Source of the DNA: Angiostrongylus vasorum
Lineage: Eukaryota; Nematoda; Chromadorea; Rhabditida; Metastrongylidae
DNA: 64,000 nt
Assembly (NCBI GenBank): GCA_018806985.1
Contig: JADANN010000251.1
Span: 1,635,501 to 1,699,500 of the forward strand
Reading direction: 5' to 3'
Shown: positions 10,890 to 22,636 of the stretch, piece after piece
How positions within the stretch are numbered: position 1 is the first letter of the stretch
Layout of the letters: the number at the start of each line of letters is the position of its first letter
The notes under the pieces: generated by a model
The model's input: only the letters and a program-made list of their open reading frames with translations
The model's database searches: none
What the model was told of the DNA's origin: nothing
Translations under genes and position numbers: made by a program

Positions 10890-10960
10890 TGCAGAACTCC
10901 GGACAGCAGCTGCTTGCAGTGGGAGTTTTGCAAATATCTCAGCATCATTGTGGTTATAGT
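10890..10960 (+). repeat. S1 SINE-like tail fragment
   Basis: Carries GGAGTTTTGCAAATATCTC and AGCATCATTGTGG, next to a partly duplicated GAACTCCGGACAGCAG piece. It abuts the PLE terminus that follows. Confidence 0.55.
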
Positions 10961-11387
10961 TCCCAGGATCGACTTTCTATTAACCTCGGCACTGGAATAT
11001 GAATGCGTCGTTTTCTTGTTCAGCAATCGCGAGGTTGTTATACGCACACATTTACTTCCATAGAAAAACAATACAATAGAACAGTAGCTTACGTTTCGGC
11101 AGTATCGCCTTCTTCAGAGTTTGGAAGCGTATACTGATATATAATTTACTAAGCCAAACGCTTCAATAACACTTACAAAAAGACGAAAAACTCTATGGCA
11201 ATCACATGATTCACGGCTTTTCGAGAAACTCACCGCTTTTTTTCGTGACTTTCAATGATGAAGATTAGAACAACTGATTATAGTTGCTTGAACTCATGCA
11301 ATCACCGTCCCTGCCGTAAGGGCAAACTACGCAATTTGTTGTTTCACATAGACGGTCATTCAGGCGGTTACGAACTAACGAAAAATT
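10961..11387 (-). mobile_element. Penelope-like element 3' end (subtype alpha), truncated
   Basis: Minus-strand PLE 3' terminus almost identical in order to 62,738-63,460: pLTR end (TCAGCAATCGCGAGGTTG on plus), hammerhead-like motif, noncoding 3' region, then the cysteine cluster before the GIY-YIG domain (ETTNCVVCPYGRDGDC on minus near 11,300-11,340). Most of the GIY-YIG domain is deleted, because the noncoding 3' region joins directly to the cysteine cluster. An RTE copy starts at the broken edge. Confidence 0.75.
11087..11121 (-). ncRNA. hammerhead-like ribozyme motif, PLE subtype alpha
   Basis: On the minus strand: CUGAAGA, stem II GGCGAUACUGCC, GAAAC, then GUA (an allowed NUH triplet) and AGC. 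Both core boxes are intact, but stem I on the 5' side reads ACU instead of GCU. Confidence 0.6.
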
Positions 11388-14040
11388 AGTGCCTATAATG
11401 GACGCACATTTACATCTCAGTCCTCGATAGAAGACTTCATCATGCAAGAAAAAAGGATAAGGTACGACGTCATCGGGCCTGGCAGAGACGAGACGACGCC
11501 ACCCATTCAACGCCGTCTATGACACCGGAGAAGAACTGTTCCTCGGAACGTGCGACAATAGAGGAGTCGGCGGCGTCGGCGTTCTCGTCAACACGAGTTT
11601 GTCCATGAACATTGACTCATTCGAACAACTAAGAATCCGAATCGGACGGTTACGATTAAAGAGATGTGGATCAAAACCGGCTTTGACAGTCTTCGTCCTA
11701 CGTCAAACAATGACGAAGAAGAAATCGAAGCGTTCTATATGGACTCAGAGAAGTTCCACAGAGAAAACCGTACATACTTCAAGGTCATCATTGGAGATTC
11801 TAACGTTAAGATTGGACGAAAAAGAACATCTGAAGAACTATACACTGGGACCCACGGAGTAGAATGGAACCAACATTTTGAGCGGCTGTCTGAGTTTATC
11901 ATGACTGCCAAGACCATCCATGGTAACTCGCAATTCCAGAAGCGCCACCCTCAAAACTGGATGTGGGAATCCCCCATTGGACAGCACCATAACGAAATAG
12001 ACCACATCATAGTAAATCGAAGGTTTTACCTTACCGATGTCGCTGTTGTCTCAAAAATTCTACACTGGATCAGAACACCGTCTCCTTCGTGCAAGATTCT
12101 ATTTCTCGCGGGAAGGAGAAAAAAGTCGCTCAATTAGAAAAAATAAAGTTCCAGAACCACCATAAACTGGGACTTATTCAGTTAATTGGTCGGCTGTTGG
12201 GAAGATACCGTTCTCGACAACATCGACAAAGAATACGATCGGCTTATTCAATACCTTTACATTAGCGCTTTGAAAGATGAGAGTCCGAAAGTCACCAAGA
12301 GACGTCTATCTCCTGAAACAGTCGAGCTGATACGCTGCCGTGCAATCGCAAGAGCTGCAGGCAACCGCCAGCTCACGTCTGTACTTGTAGAACAACGTTG
12401 CCCACGCGATAAAAAGAAAGTCATAAGAGAGAAGGGCAGTAGTGTTGATCGAAGCTGGAGGGGGCTGGGAAAAGCTTTCTCAACGCCCATGGAAACCTCG
12501 TCAATTACAAGACCAAGATGGTTGCACTCCGACGCCCACACGGAACAGTTACAGTGTCCAGAAAGGCAATAGAGAAAATCATTCAGGAATACTACTCAGA
12601 TCTCTTCAATAGTCTTCCTTCCCTTATATGAAATAGAGGAGGATGGATATGTTGTACCACCGGTTCTCACTTCCGAAATCCGAAATGCTATTTCGTCGGT
12701 GAAAAATCGAAAAATCGAACCGAACCAGAAAAATGTCCGGGCAGGATAAGACCTGGACATCTGAAGAACATTTCACCAGTTCTCGTAAACAAACTGGCTC
12801 GGATCGTCACACTTTACCTGTTTGTTTGAATGCAAGGTCTCTACTCAGTGGCGGACCAGCAAGGTCTTGTTATTCTTCAAGTGTGACCTACACGATATAG
12901 GCAACTATCGCCCAATTTGCTTGCTGTCTGTCGTCTACAAACTTTTCACTCGAGTCATCCTAAACAAGATTAACAGAACACTGGACGAAGGACAGACATG
13001 TAAGCAAGCAGTGTCTTGAAAAGGATTTACTACGATGGACCACATCCACACGATAACAAGTCTCATTGTAGTATCGCGAGAGTACAAAGGACCGCTCTGT
13101 TCCACTTTCATCGAATTAAACAAGGCCTTTGATTCATTTGAGGTAGAAGCAGTCATGGAACCCCTTGATAGTCAGTGAATCTCTACTCAGTACATAACGA
13201 TTCTTCGTGAGCTATACAAAGATTTCACAACACATCGACGTCAAAAAGAGGAGTTGCGCAAGGCGACACCATTTCACCAATATTATTTACCGCCACTCTC
13301 CAGAACGTCATGCGAACATTGGAATGAGATAATATGGTAGTGAAAATCGATGGTCGGCAGCTACACCATCTTCGCTTTGCTGATGACATCGTCCTTATAA
13401 CACCAAATAGCTACGCGGAACGAATGCTTGTCGACTTTGATGAGATCTGTGTAAAAGTTGGTCTTCGACTAAATCTCACAAAAAACAATGTTCATGAGAA
13501 ACGGAATTGTTTCCTATGCTCCACTCATGCTCATCTGAACGAATATCTCCGATTGACCCAATTACGTCTAGCTCAGAAAATCAACATCATGAACGAGTTA
13601 GCTCCAAAGTTGAGAAGAAGGAAACGAGTGACGTGGGGAGTTTTCAAGAGCATCGAGGATGTAGTGAAGGGAACAATGAACACCCGACTCCGTGCCCACC
13701 TTCTCGACTCAACGGCACTTTAACGTAGGCGTCAGAAACGTAGTCACTGCGAATAGCAGGATGAAGGATCCCTCAGCGTAACTGAACGCGCAATCGAAAG
13801 GACGACATGAGCTGCTGGTGAATGGATTCCTCGGGATGTCAAACATACTGGAAGAAGACCACTAACCCAATGGTCAGAGTTCTTCCCGAAAAGCGTGTAG
13901 AAAAGTATTATGCTTAAAGTGTCCCTAAAGCGAGCAGAACCCACCGTGCTACTCTTGCACGCGACAGGGAAAAATGGAAGACTTACTGGCGCACGCTGGA
14001 GTCACTCGACGATCAACGGGACTACAGGTTATACTGATGA
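11388..14040 (+). mobile_element. RTE-type LINE, nearly full length but decayed
   Basis: Order on the plus strand: the start of the apurinic-type endonuclease ([14 protein letters not shown] region read in the element's frame, 11,400-11,640), the endonuclease core open from 11,664 to 12,137 ([11 protein letters not shown] near 11,790 and NEIDHIIVNRRF near 11,992), and a linker (KVTKRRLSPETVELIR near 12,290). The RT follows, with NYRPICLLSVVYKLFTRVIL near 12,905, motif A FIELNKAFDS near 13,110 and FADD at 13,376-13,387. The C-terminal block then runs to about 14,040. The usual GDFNAKIG motif reads GDSNVKIG here. Many frameshifts and stops show a dead copy. It supplies the reference order for the other RTE fragments. 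Confidence 0.88.
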
Positions 14041-14744
14041 TGGCTTTGATGCATGTAAAGAGTTTCTCTAGATGTTGTCGTTGTGCAAAGTAAAGCATTT
14101 TCTTTGTTATGCTTTCTTCTCCAACAATAATTTGAACGGTGGAGGGTCGTCTGCTCACGCTTTTTTTTGCTTTTGAGACGTGGTTGTAATGCCACTGTGA
14201 TGAGAATGTTTAAAATCACTCCCTGCGATAAAACGAAGATATAAATAGTGTTAATGCGACGTTTACTTTACGACTGATAAAGGCTGAAATACAGACTACA
14301 AGGTGACATTTGTTTTCGACGACTGTACGTTGAGGGTTTATAGCTGTGACCATCACTATCGTCTTCAGAATAATTTAAAGATTCCACACAGGTCAATGAA
14401 GATGATAAAAAGTGCTCTGCTGCAGCCATTCCTACGCCTTGCTCCTGGGTGTTGGGTTCTGAATAAGAATGTGAAATTTTTGTAATTTCGTCATTTTTAG
14501 ATTACCGTGCCTTATTATTCTACCAAAAGTTCCTGAAACAGTTGTTCATCGTCTATGGTCTTGGTTTTGTTTTACTTCAGATTTTTCTGTAGTCTGTGTT
14601 CAGACTTTCCAAGAATGACTTCAAGTCAACCTAAGCATTGATTAATACTTCGCTGTCTTCCTGACTATTCACGCACAGAGGTGGTATTATGGTATTTATT
14701 AACATGAGGTGACGGTCCGGTGGATTTTTGCCTTTTTAGAGTCT
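14041..14744. other. no recognisable gene
   Basis: No supported feature. Short ORFs only. Confidence 0.45.
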
Positions 14745-15340
14745 CAAAAGATCTAGTTGACTGCAAACTAGTTAGCCAAGCACCTCCTTAACCAAATCGG
14801 AGAAAATACTAAATCAAGATTTCAGTCGCGTTGAAAAAAAGTGGCTTCCTTGCACATTCACCGCTTTCCGTGAGCCGCAGAGTATCCGGTGCTGCTTCAA
14901 TCACTTTTACCGAATTCTCTAGACCCGCCTTTCTTAAGCAACGTTTTGCAGCTGCATTGATTTCGTTGGAATTCAACGACAGGATAAAAGGGACTTTATA
15001 TTCTCTAGAGTTATCGTTTAAAGATATGGTTTTTTCCTCTACATCTATTCCGAGGAGCAACAGTTTAGTGGCCATTGGAAATGGCTACTTGCCACGCTAA
15101 TTTGAGGGATTCTTCTTTCCGTTCTCTTCCTGCGCGCACTCTGGTGGCTGTTTGAATTATGTTTTTTCACAGGCGCTTTCTTGTGTGTAAAGGATGACAG
15201 AGCAAGTAGGTTTTCCGTTACTAGGCTTTCCATACCATTTAGTGATGCGGCTGTTTTCCGATAGGTTAATTTGAACGTTCAGGAATCGAAGTCAGCTGTA
15301 TTTTGGTTTCTCTCGGGTTCATTTTATGTATTCTGGTTAC
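14745..15340 (-). mobile_element. Penelope-like element with internal deletion
   Basis: On the minus strand from 15,340 down: RT-end sequence (SERNQNTADFDS-like), the pre-endonuclease region including MATKLLLLGIDVEEKTISLN (15,075 down), then a block ending NAAAKRCLRKAGLENSVKVI, which aligns with the SAAIKRCLRRAGLENS block of other copies. The GIY-YIG domain is missing: the next sequence is PLE 3' noncoding DNA. The deletion fused coding and noncoding parts. Confidence 0.7.
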
Positions 15341-15620
15341 TGCGGCCGAGAGTAGCACAGTGGTTAGAGGTGCACTGTAATACACATTTGATCGATCGGG
15401 CACACCAGGCTCGCCAAGCCTTCTATCCCTCCGGGATCAGCAAATTGTTATTGGACTTGTCTGAGAGGATAGCAGAACTGAGTCGATACATCGGTGAGCC
15501 ACCGCGAGTCATTGTATAGACAAGATTTGTATCCAATCAGCTCTGACGATGCTTAGTGAAGTCAGATGAATGGCGCATCCCTCAGGAACTGATCAACGCC
15601 GAAAGCTTTACATTTTTTAT
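15341..15620 (+). repeat. S2 SINE-like element, best copy
   Basis: Head GAGAGTAGCACAGTGGTTAG is an A-box match and TTTGATCGATCGGGC is the B-box region. The body has GAGTCGATACATCGGTGAGC, the end CATCCCTCAGGAACTGATC, then a T-rich stretch. It follows the PLE fragment directly, so it probably inserted at that edge. Confidence 0.7.
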
Positions 15621-16329
15621 TTTTTTTATTTTTATCCTGGCTACTTTTTTGCTGATGTTCTCAAAAAAGTCCGCTCATGTTCTTTTGGGTTCAGTTTTTT
15701 AGATGCATTATTCCTTCGTCCCTATCATCACTGATAATAATACAAGTGATTAGGAAAGAGAGGAAACATATGAAGTGAGGGGAAACTGTCTCGGCTCATT
15801 TCTGCCTCTCCACCGCTCTCATGGATTTCCTTACTGCAACTCTATGAAGACTTGCTCAGCAACATTGTTGTTGTGATTTTTTTTAAACCTTATTGGTGAC
15901 AGGTACATATCTTTAAGACAGTGAAGCTTAAAATAATGAGAGATGAGCGGAAGGAGGATGAAGGAAGAGCATAATGAAAGACCAAAGTGTGTTTGATAAA
16001 GTTTTTACTAATATTCGTGAAAAATATTGTGGTAATAGACTTCTTTGTACATGAAACGAAAAGATGCAAAAAAGGATGAAAAGGCTGCAGGAAATTTATG
16101 TGGTAATGGAAAACGAATTTTAGTTCAATAAAACTCTATCTATCATCTTTGTAAGTACGTAAATTTTACTGTCAAGGAAATGCCGATGTGCATTGAAGAT
16201 ACTTGTTTCAAAATCATTTTTAGAAGATCGAAAATAAATTCGTTCGAAAGACGTTTGACAACGATGACAGCAGGGTCGATAGAATTTTCGTGGATCAAGT
16301 CTCTCTTCCCCATATAGCAAACACCACGG
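15621..16329. other. no recognisable gene
   Basis: T-rich sequence. Nothing supported up to the end of the RTE copy. Confidence 0.45.
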
Positions 16330-17300
16330 TTGCCATTCACCTGTCACCTGTACTCCCATAGATCGTCGAGTGACTCGAGCGGGCGCCAATAAGTCTTCCA
16401 TTTTTTCCCTGTCGCGTGCAAAAGTAGCCCAGTGGGTTCTGCTCGCTCTAGGGACTCGTCGAGCATCATATCTTTCTTCAAGGCTCTTTGTGAAGAACTC
16501 TGACCATCGGGTCGGTGGTCTTCGTGCAGTACGTTTTACATCCCGAGGAATCCAGTCACTAACGGCTCCTGTCCTTCGGTTGTCATTCATACGCATTACG
16601 TGTCGGGCCCACCTTATCTTCGATTGTTTGGCGTACAGAACGGCATCTTTGATTTTTGATTGTCGACGCAGATCCGATGGAACGGGATACTCCTAGCATT
16701 GCCCTTTCGACTGCGTGTTCAATAACGCTAAGTGACCTTTCATCCTGCTTATGCAGCGACCAAGTTTCTGACGCATACGTTAGGGCAGGAAGTACCGCTG
16801 AGTCGAAAAAGGGGGGCACGGAGTCGGGTGTTCCTTGTTCTCTTCACTACATCCTCGATGCTCTTGAAAGCACCCCAAGCCGCTCGTTTCCTTCAGTTCA
16901 GCTCTGGAGCTAGGTCGTTCATCATATTGATTTCCCGACCTAGATAGATATAATTGGAGCATTCGGAGATATTCGTTCCGTTGAGCATGAATGGGGCATG
17001 CGAAACCAATCCGTTGTTCATGAACATCGCTCTTGTTCATTCGTCTCAAAAATCGTTCGAAATTCATCGTTTTTGTGAGATTTAGTTGAAGTCCAATCTT
17101 TCCACAGGCTTTATCAAAGTCGGTAAGCATTCGTTCCGCTTGGCTCATGTTTGGTGTTATAAGGACGATGTCATCAGGAAGGTGGTGTAACTGCCGACCA
17201 TCGATTTTCACTCCCATATTATCCCATTCCAATGTTCGCATGACGTTCTGGAGAGTAACGGTAAATAATTTTGGCGAGACGGTTGCCATTATTTCAAGAA
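16330..17300 (-). mobile_element. RTE-type LINE, 5'-truncated copy
   Basis: Minus strand. An open frame from 17,289 covers the RT palm (SPKLFTVTLQNVMRTLEWDN, HHLPDDIVLITPN). A second frame (16,819 down) has LPALTYASETWSLHKQDERS. A third (16,596 down) has DWIPRDVKRTARRPPTRWSE and EERYDARRVPRASRTHWATF. The RT motif C region has lost the residues that normally precede the two aspartates (other copies read HHLRFADD). Two or more frameshifts separate the three frames. It stops near 17,300, where RT motif A should begin. Confidence 0.85.
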
Positions 17301-17804
17301 AATCAAATGTGCGAAATTGGCTAGGGGTCGTGGGCCGTTACTGTTCCTCACACCTTTGACATAATTGAGCCCTTCTCTATCATACCCACATCGCTCAGCT
17401 GCCCAAACAATTCCTGTGCCTTACGCCATCAGACAGGCCTCCTCCATGTGCGTTTGTAATTGTAATGAATTAGTCATGCTCACACAACAAGGAAAATTTC
17501 ACAATAGTGACTAACACTTTGCTCAAACTAGGAAAAAATTTTCTCAAGGAGTGTTATAAAAGTCATGAACGTGTATTGATGATTCATTTGCGATGTTTAT
17601 GGATAGAAGCTATCGATTCATCATACGAACGATGTAGGAGCGACCTGTTTGGAGTTTTCGAAAGCATCGGAAGCGACAGTGTTTCTTCTTTTTCAGCACC
17701 ACAACCATTTGACATGATGCTTTCTAAAACTTTTTGGCGAAAAATTACTGTACATGTTATCCGCATAGATAATGAAAACTCTATGAATGAACTATGTTCA
17801 AAAC
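17301..17804. other. no recognisable gene
   Basis: A 114-codon open stretch starts at 17,507. Its LFGVFESIGSD piece faintly resembles the RTE GAFKSIEDVV block, but the flanks do not match, so I make no call. Confidence 0.35.
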
Positions 17805-18290
17805 TAGCTGAGAGGAAAGCGAAACGAATAACCAGCGTGGTCTGGTGGTGAACGCGTTAGCTCCCGGAAAGGGTAATAAGGCGTTCGTTCCCTACCGCAG
17901 ACATTTGCGGTCCGGAGTATTGCAAATATCTCAGCATCATTATTGTTGCATTTCGCATTATACCCCACTGTGAAAAGTTATAGCAGGCAGCAAATAAAAA
18001 AAGTTACCATTGTGATTTCAACTACAGCCTCAGCTTAACTGGGTTCAATGCCGATTTTCGCTGCCCAAATCAATCCCGTTGAGGGGTGATTGCTGATGGC
18101 ACTGATCGATAGAATTAGCTGAGAGACAAACGAAACGAAAGACTCGTATGTGATAGCGCGTTCGCTCCTCACCATAGACACCTGCGGTCCGGAGTTTTGC
18201 AAATATCTCAGCATCGTCATGGTTGTGTCTAGTATTATACGCTACCATAAAAAGTTATAGTAGGCAGGAAATAAAAAAGGTTAGAACTGT
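17805..18290 (+). repeat. two S1 SINE-like elements in direct tandem
   Basis: The first copy (to about 18,005) has the tRNA-like part (TGGTGGTGAACGCGTTAG, GCGTTCGTTCCCTACC) and the tail ending AGCAGGCAGCAAATAAAA. The second begins with CAGCCTCAGCTTAACTGGG and has the ATCAATCCCGTTGAGGGG box. It lacks the A-box half and ends AGTAGGCAGGAAATAAAAAA. The order shows that a full S1 runs from CAGCCTCAGC to the A-rich end. Confidence 0.7.
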
Positions 18291-19724
18291 GTTCATTTCT
18301 TGTTTCCAAGGGTTCGACCACTGTTAGTACTTTATCCATGTCAGGTAGCGTTGAACACCCACATGCCCTTTGAACCGTTCGTCGTCAGAGAAGTCGTGCC
18401 CGCGAAAGGCTGCTATCCATACATTATTCGGACCAAACTATATATCCAAATTGACAACTGAAAATGTTATATTTGAGAACGGATGGATGTTATAGATTAA
18501 AATGACTGGATGACTTATGATCCTGGTTCACTTTTAAGGAGATCTGATATAAAGGGGGGGTGGAATGCTCGGCTAAAAATTAAGACGACCAACAACAAAT
18601 AGGCCTGTTCTAGTAAAATTAAAATTCTCTCCAAAAGTCCAGCCAAAAATGACAAAAAGAGCAGACACTGTCTGATCAATAAATCTGCAAAACGATCCGG
18701 TATTGTAAGATTTTTTGTGGTCATTCCTTCATTCAGGGTTGGCTTTGGACATCCATTAGTACAGTCTCTCTGTTTCTTCTTATATTATTCGTTTCGGCTT
18801 TGTCAGAAAACGAAAATCTTCTTCCTTTCTCGCTGAAGCGTCCTGTCCGCTTCTCCGATGGTTTCCTCTATGTCAGTTTGGTTGCAGCTTTCTCCTACAT
18901 CTTCTATGAAGCAGTTGTCCTGACATCCGCGTTGAACGCTTTAGTCTTCTGGGTTTTTTTTGGGTTTTCGTGTGGTGATTGTTACTTCTGAGTTACACCA
19001 GCTATGGTTATGAGAATGTGAGCGAAATGTTAGCCGTGATTATGAGAATAAGAAGGAAATGTTTGTATGTATTATAGAGAGTAGGCCTATATTCTGGTAA
19101 TCTCTTGTACCATGGAAGTCCTTGTTGCTATTACACTGCAGGACGACATCGTAGCGAGTGAGGATTGTGCTCCTACAAAAGACGCGTTAAATTGAACTCA
19201 CGATGTGTTGCTCAGGTGCTTTTCTACGAATTCCACCAAGCCAATGTTGTGTAATTCTTTCAATAACAATTACTGGATTAGACATCACACCAAAGATGAT
19301 ATAGGTGGAACGGATGAGTTAACGACGTGGATGTACACCTACGGTAGGGTATCTGAGGCTAGGAAGAAATTTAACATTTCTATTAAGAAGATTAACTAAG
19401 ACCAACTATTGGGGATGGGATTCATGAAAGTTCTACGGAGTTTGACCACTTCAACGTTTTGACCTTATTTTGAGGTCTAAAATGAATCGCATGACTTTTC
19501 TTTTTTAAAACAGTTTCCAGACCAAATTCATAGGTAGTTAGCAGCTTATGGGTTGGTATAAGCAGATATAAAGCGGAGTATGTCCATAGGTCAATATTCA
19601 AACCGGGAGAAAAAACCGGTGAATTCAGAAGTATCGTGTTCTCCGTTTCATCGCATTCCTTGTACAACTTTCAACGCCGATTTACTTATTTTCTTTTCAT
19701 ACGGCGGTTCAAAGGGAGAAACAC
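18291..19724. other. no recognisable gene
   Basis: An open stretch at 18,800-18,991 is hydrophobic (63 codons) but has no splice context or family that I know. Otherwise nothing. Confidence 0.4.
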
Positions 19725-19865
19725 TCCCAACATAACTTCAATGATGCTAAGATATTTGCAAAACTCCGGAGCGCACGTGTCTGCGGTGGGGAACGAGCGC
19801 GCTATTGTGCTTTCCGAGGAGTAAGGCGTTCTGCACCACAGCATGCGAGTCCTGAGGTAACATGG
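19725..19865 (-). repeat. S1 SINE-like fragment
   Basis: On plus: AATGATGCTAAGATATTTGC, GTGGGGAACGAGCGCGC and CACCACAGCATGCGAGTCC. This is the tail and tRNA-like part in minus sense. Confidence 0.6.
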
Positions 19866-20580
19866 ACGCGGCAGATGACATCAACAAGACCGGGGATTTG
19901 ATGAAGTTTGTCGCGCAGAGGTGTACAGAAGGCGGGCTATAGATCTTTTTTCTTTATGAAGATCTCAAATGATTTTTACTATCACATGTGCAAAGCCTCG
20001 TTTGGCTCTTTACCTACCTTTCAATGTTGTTACCATAATGATAGGATGTTTTGTTCTAGACTTCTCATGTTGCTTGCCATTATATCTCCAGAGTTCCTGG
20101 TAGTGTTTGTCCCACAGTGTCAGCTCAGCACGTTTTCCTTTGCTCATTAAACAACGGACACCATTGGCTGGTGAGTAGTGTTGGAGTTATTCTTTCTTTC
20201 TGTTACGAAAGCTTTTCCTTTGTTAAAATTTTTAATTAATTCAAACAGTGACGGTTGTTCATTAAGTTTTGGTCAAAGTAATGAAAAAGCTCGGATAAAT
20301 CAACTTATATGTTAAACTATTTTAGAATTTGAAAGTAATTCCAGAACATGCTGTACTTCAGAGTATGCCGTTTGGAGATCTAAAGACCGAATATAAAAAA
20401 GCATATTTGGCAGCAGTTATTTTTTATAGGCGATCGCGTTTTAACGCGAATGAAATTCTCTCCATAGATATAAGCCCTAGATATTTCAGTGTTCAGCCAG
20501 TTTTTTTCGGTCAGATTTCTTAATCTCTTCTCTACATAGGCAGTTCACCGCAATTCTCGTTAGTTAGAAAACCATTTTAG
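19866..20580. other. no firm gene; one open stretch
   Basis: An open stretch at about 20,329-20,523 (PFGDLKTEYKKAYLAA inside) follows AG-type acceptors and lies just upstream of the candidate exon at 20,581. It could belong to the same dead gene, but I cannot support a splice. Confidence 0.3.
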
Positions 20581-20702
20581 TTCGTCTTCGAACCTTCGAG
20601 GCCACCGGTCGCGTGATAATACTCCACTCTACAGGAATGAGTTTTTCGATAAGTGCTCCAGTACTGACGTTGAAAATGACACCTTCGAACCTCTACCGAA
20701 AG
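20581..20702 (+). CDS. candidate internal exon, possibly laminin-G-like
   Basis: Bounded by the acceptor ACCATTTTAG and a perfect donor GTATGT. It is open for 40 codons after a two-base phase start and ends on a codon boundary. It contains VRLRTFEATGRVIILHSTG and then SAPVLTLKMTPSNLYRK. The pattern of arginine-rich strand, then E-x-x-G-R/L-hydrophobic, resembles the start of laminin G domains (FRTREPNGLLLY type). That is a guess from pattern memory. No partner exon is identified, so it may be a stranded fragment. Confidence 0.3.
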
Positions 20703-21264
20703 GTATGTATCGACTGCTTATTGATTCGTATGCTTCTAGATTGCACTTTGGTCCTTTTTTTGCCTTACACTTCGTGGCACTTCTGCTAAATATATTTAGG
20801 GGACTTCTAGTGCAGCATTCTATGCGTGGTGGTGAATCTTCATGGTTAACACGGGCTTGGCTTGCCGTAAGATATTACTCTACCTTTTATAGCGGACTTT
20901 AAAACAGTAGAATGACCTACTTGTTAGACACTTACTGGAATATTTTGTTTTTAACAGCAAACTTTTCAAATGCGGAGAGTAATTGGATAGAAAATCAATA
21001 TGTAGGGGATTCGCAGCTTAATTCTCGAACTCCTTTTTTTCTAATGTACAATTGTTCAAACTTTGAAGCAGTTTTTTTTTCAAATTTCTGCTGTCCATGA
21101 AACCCTCGGATTCCATCACAGAAGGACGTCCAGCCGGCAAGTCACAAAGCATTGCGACGTGACCACAGGTAATGGATAGGTGACTGAGCATGGACAAAAA
21201 ACCACCTTGGTCTTCCTTGAGATGTGGGTGGATCGAGGGATCGACTCCATGTTTCTATCGCGAC
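20703..21264. other. no recognisable gene
   Basis: Short open stretches only. A TTTTTAACAG acceptor-like site precedes the ANFSNAESNWIENQ reading near 20,960, but no donor supports an exon. Confidence 0.35.
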
Positions 21265-21425
21265 GATTTAGCCCATAATTTCTGTGTTTACGAGAACGCA
21301 TTCATGCATGCAGGCGTGGATGTGTTCTCGTCTATGCGTACGAATCAGTTCGGCCAAAGCCTGCAAGTAAAAGAGGAGTATAGGGAAGGCAGTCAACGGA
21401 CCTCTTTTATAGAGTGATCTCGTCA
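21265..21425 (+). mobile_element. relic of the RTE 5' untranslated region
   Basis: Aligns by eye with 35,580-35,730 and 62,105-62,260, which lie upstream of RTE endonuclease sequence. Shared boxes are CATTCATGCATGCAGGCGTG, AGTTCGGCCAAAGCCTGCAA and GGAAGGCAGTCAACGGA. Block A starts at its downstream edge. Confidence 0.5.
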
Positions 21426-22020
21426 CGACCATTCAATAAGTTCTGGGTTAAGACTTGTTGCAGTTATGAACGCCTGAGAATTTTAACAAGCTGATTTCCA
21501 CGGCTAAGGGTGAATCCTACGGTCGTTCGTGTAGGACCAACGTTAACATGTTGCGATCAAACTCTCACGCAAACAATCACACAATTTCTTCAATTTTTCC
21601 AGAAGCTCATCGGCTACCCACTTCATAAAGCCTGAGTGAGTATCACCTCATAAGCTTTTTCTTGAGTTCTCCACATGCATCACGACAAACGAATTTTAAC
21701 AAGTATAATATCTGTTGGCGGGTGAATGTGCTCTTATTGAGCAATAAAAACGTCATTTGTTTTATATTTTTTTCTGTGGATCCTCCTCATTAGATAGTCA
21801 GTTGACTTCACATTCTAATATTCAGATATTTTTTTGTTCCGGTTCGAGCACGTCATGATCACGCCGAATAACAGTGACGTCAACAGTAGTTGTTGCTTTT
21901 TGGGTTTGGCTTGCAAATGAGGTATTTATAGAGAAAAGAGTTTATCTTATAAAGCATTCTACCGAGGAAGTGGTCCTCTGAATAGACCACTATCGTTGGA
22001 AATATCGGTAGGAATTGTAA

Positions 22021-22636
22021 ATGCCTGAGGTAACTTTGACAATCAAATCCTGTTTCTATGAAAACCTCGTCCCGCTTCACTTCAAAGGAATATTTCAATT
22101 TTTACGAGTTTAATGCGTTTTTTTGTAACTGAGGCTCTTCTAATGTATTATGCTGGATTACTACAATTATTATTCATGACAGTTTAGAAGATTTAGGAGC
22201 ACTCCAAAGCTCACATTGTTTCCATACCTTTGAGGATGCGGGAGACTTTTAGGATAGAAGAGTCTGTCGACAGGTTCTAGAATGCTTAAATTGAATTTCA
22301 TTTACAACAGTTGGAACCGTGAAAGAAATTAACGTAAAATTTGAAAAAAAAATTCGTCCATATATGCATGCAGTCACCTTCAACACAGTGCTTGGTTCAA
22401 TCCCGCCACATGCTCACGAAACACACTATCCCTTCGCAGAGAGCAAATAGCTATGAGACTTCTTTGGGAACAGTCCACTCTATGCGATCCAAGCGAGAAC
22501 CCTGTAGCCTGGCTAACCCAGATCTCCAGGAACTGTCCATTGGACAAACTTTCACTGACATTCATAAGGAAGCCAACAATCCGAAAGCAGCAGCCAACAC
22601 CACACGGGAAAAGTTTGAGAAGCTTCGTGGATGATG
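22021..22636 (+). pseudogene. family 2 gene copy A (unknown function)
   Basis: Three conserved open pieces: 22,021-22,107 (29 codons, SCFYENLVPLHFKGIFQFLR at the end); about 22,303-22,450 (TVKEINVKFEKKIRPYMHAV); and 22,453-22,636 (MRLLWEQSTLCD, AWLTQISRN, then in a shifted frame TREKFEKLRG and stop). The same three pieces occur in blocks B and C'. In C' the last piece is open in one frame, so the shift here near 22,520 is a lesion. The pieces are probably exons; the exact junctions are unclear. I do not recognise the family. Confidence 0.4.

Noticed and set aside
13334..13723. Active reverse transcriptase
   Set aside because: FADD is present, but the copy is broken by frameshifts before and after it, and motif A lies in another frame.
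17507..17851. 114-codon frame as an RTE piece
   Set aside because: Only LFGVFESI resembles the RTE GAFKSIED block. The flanking residues do not align and the end overlaps an S1 element.
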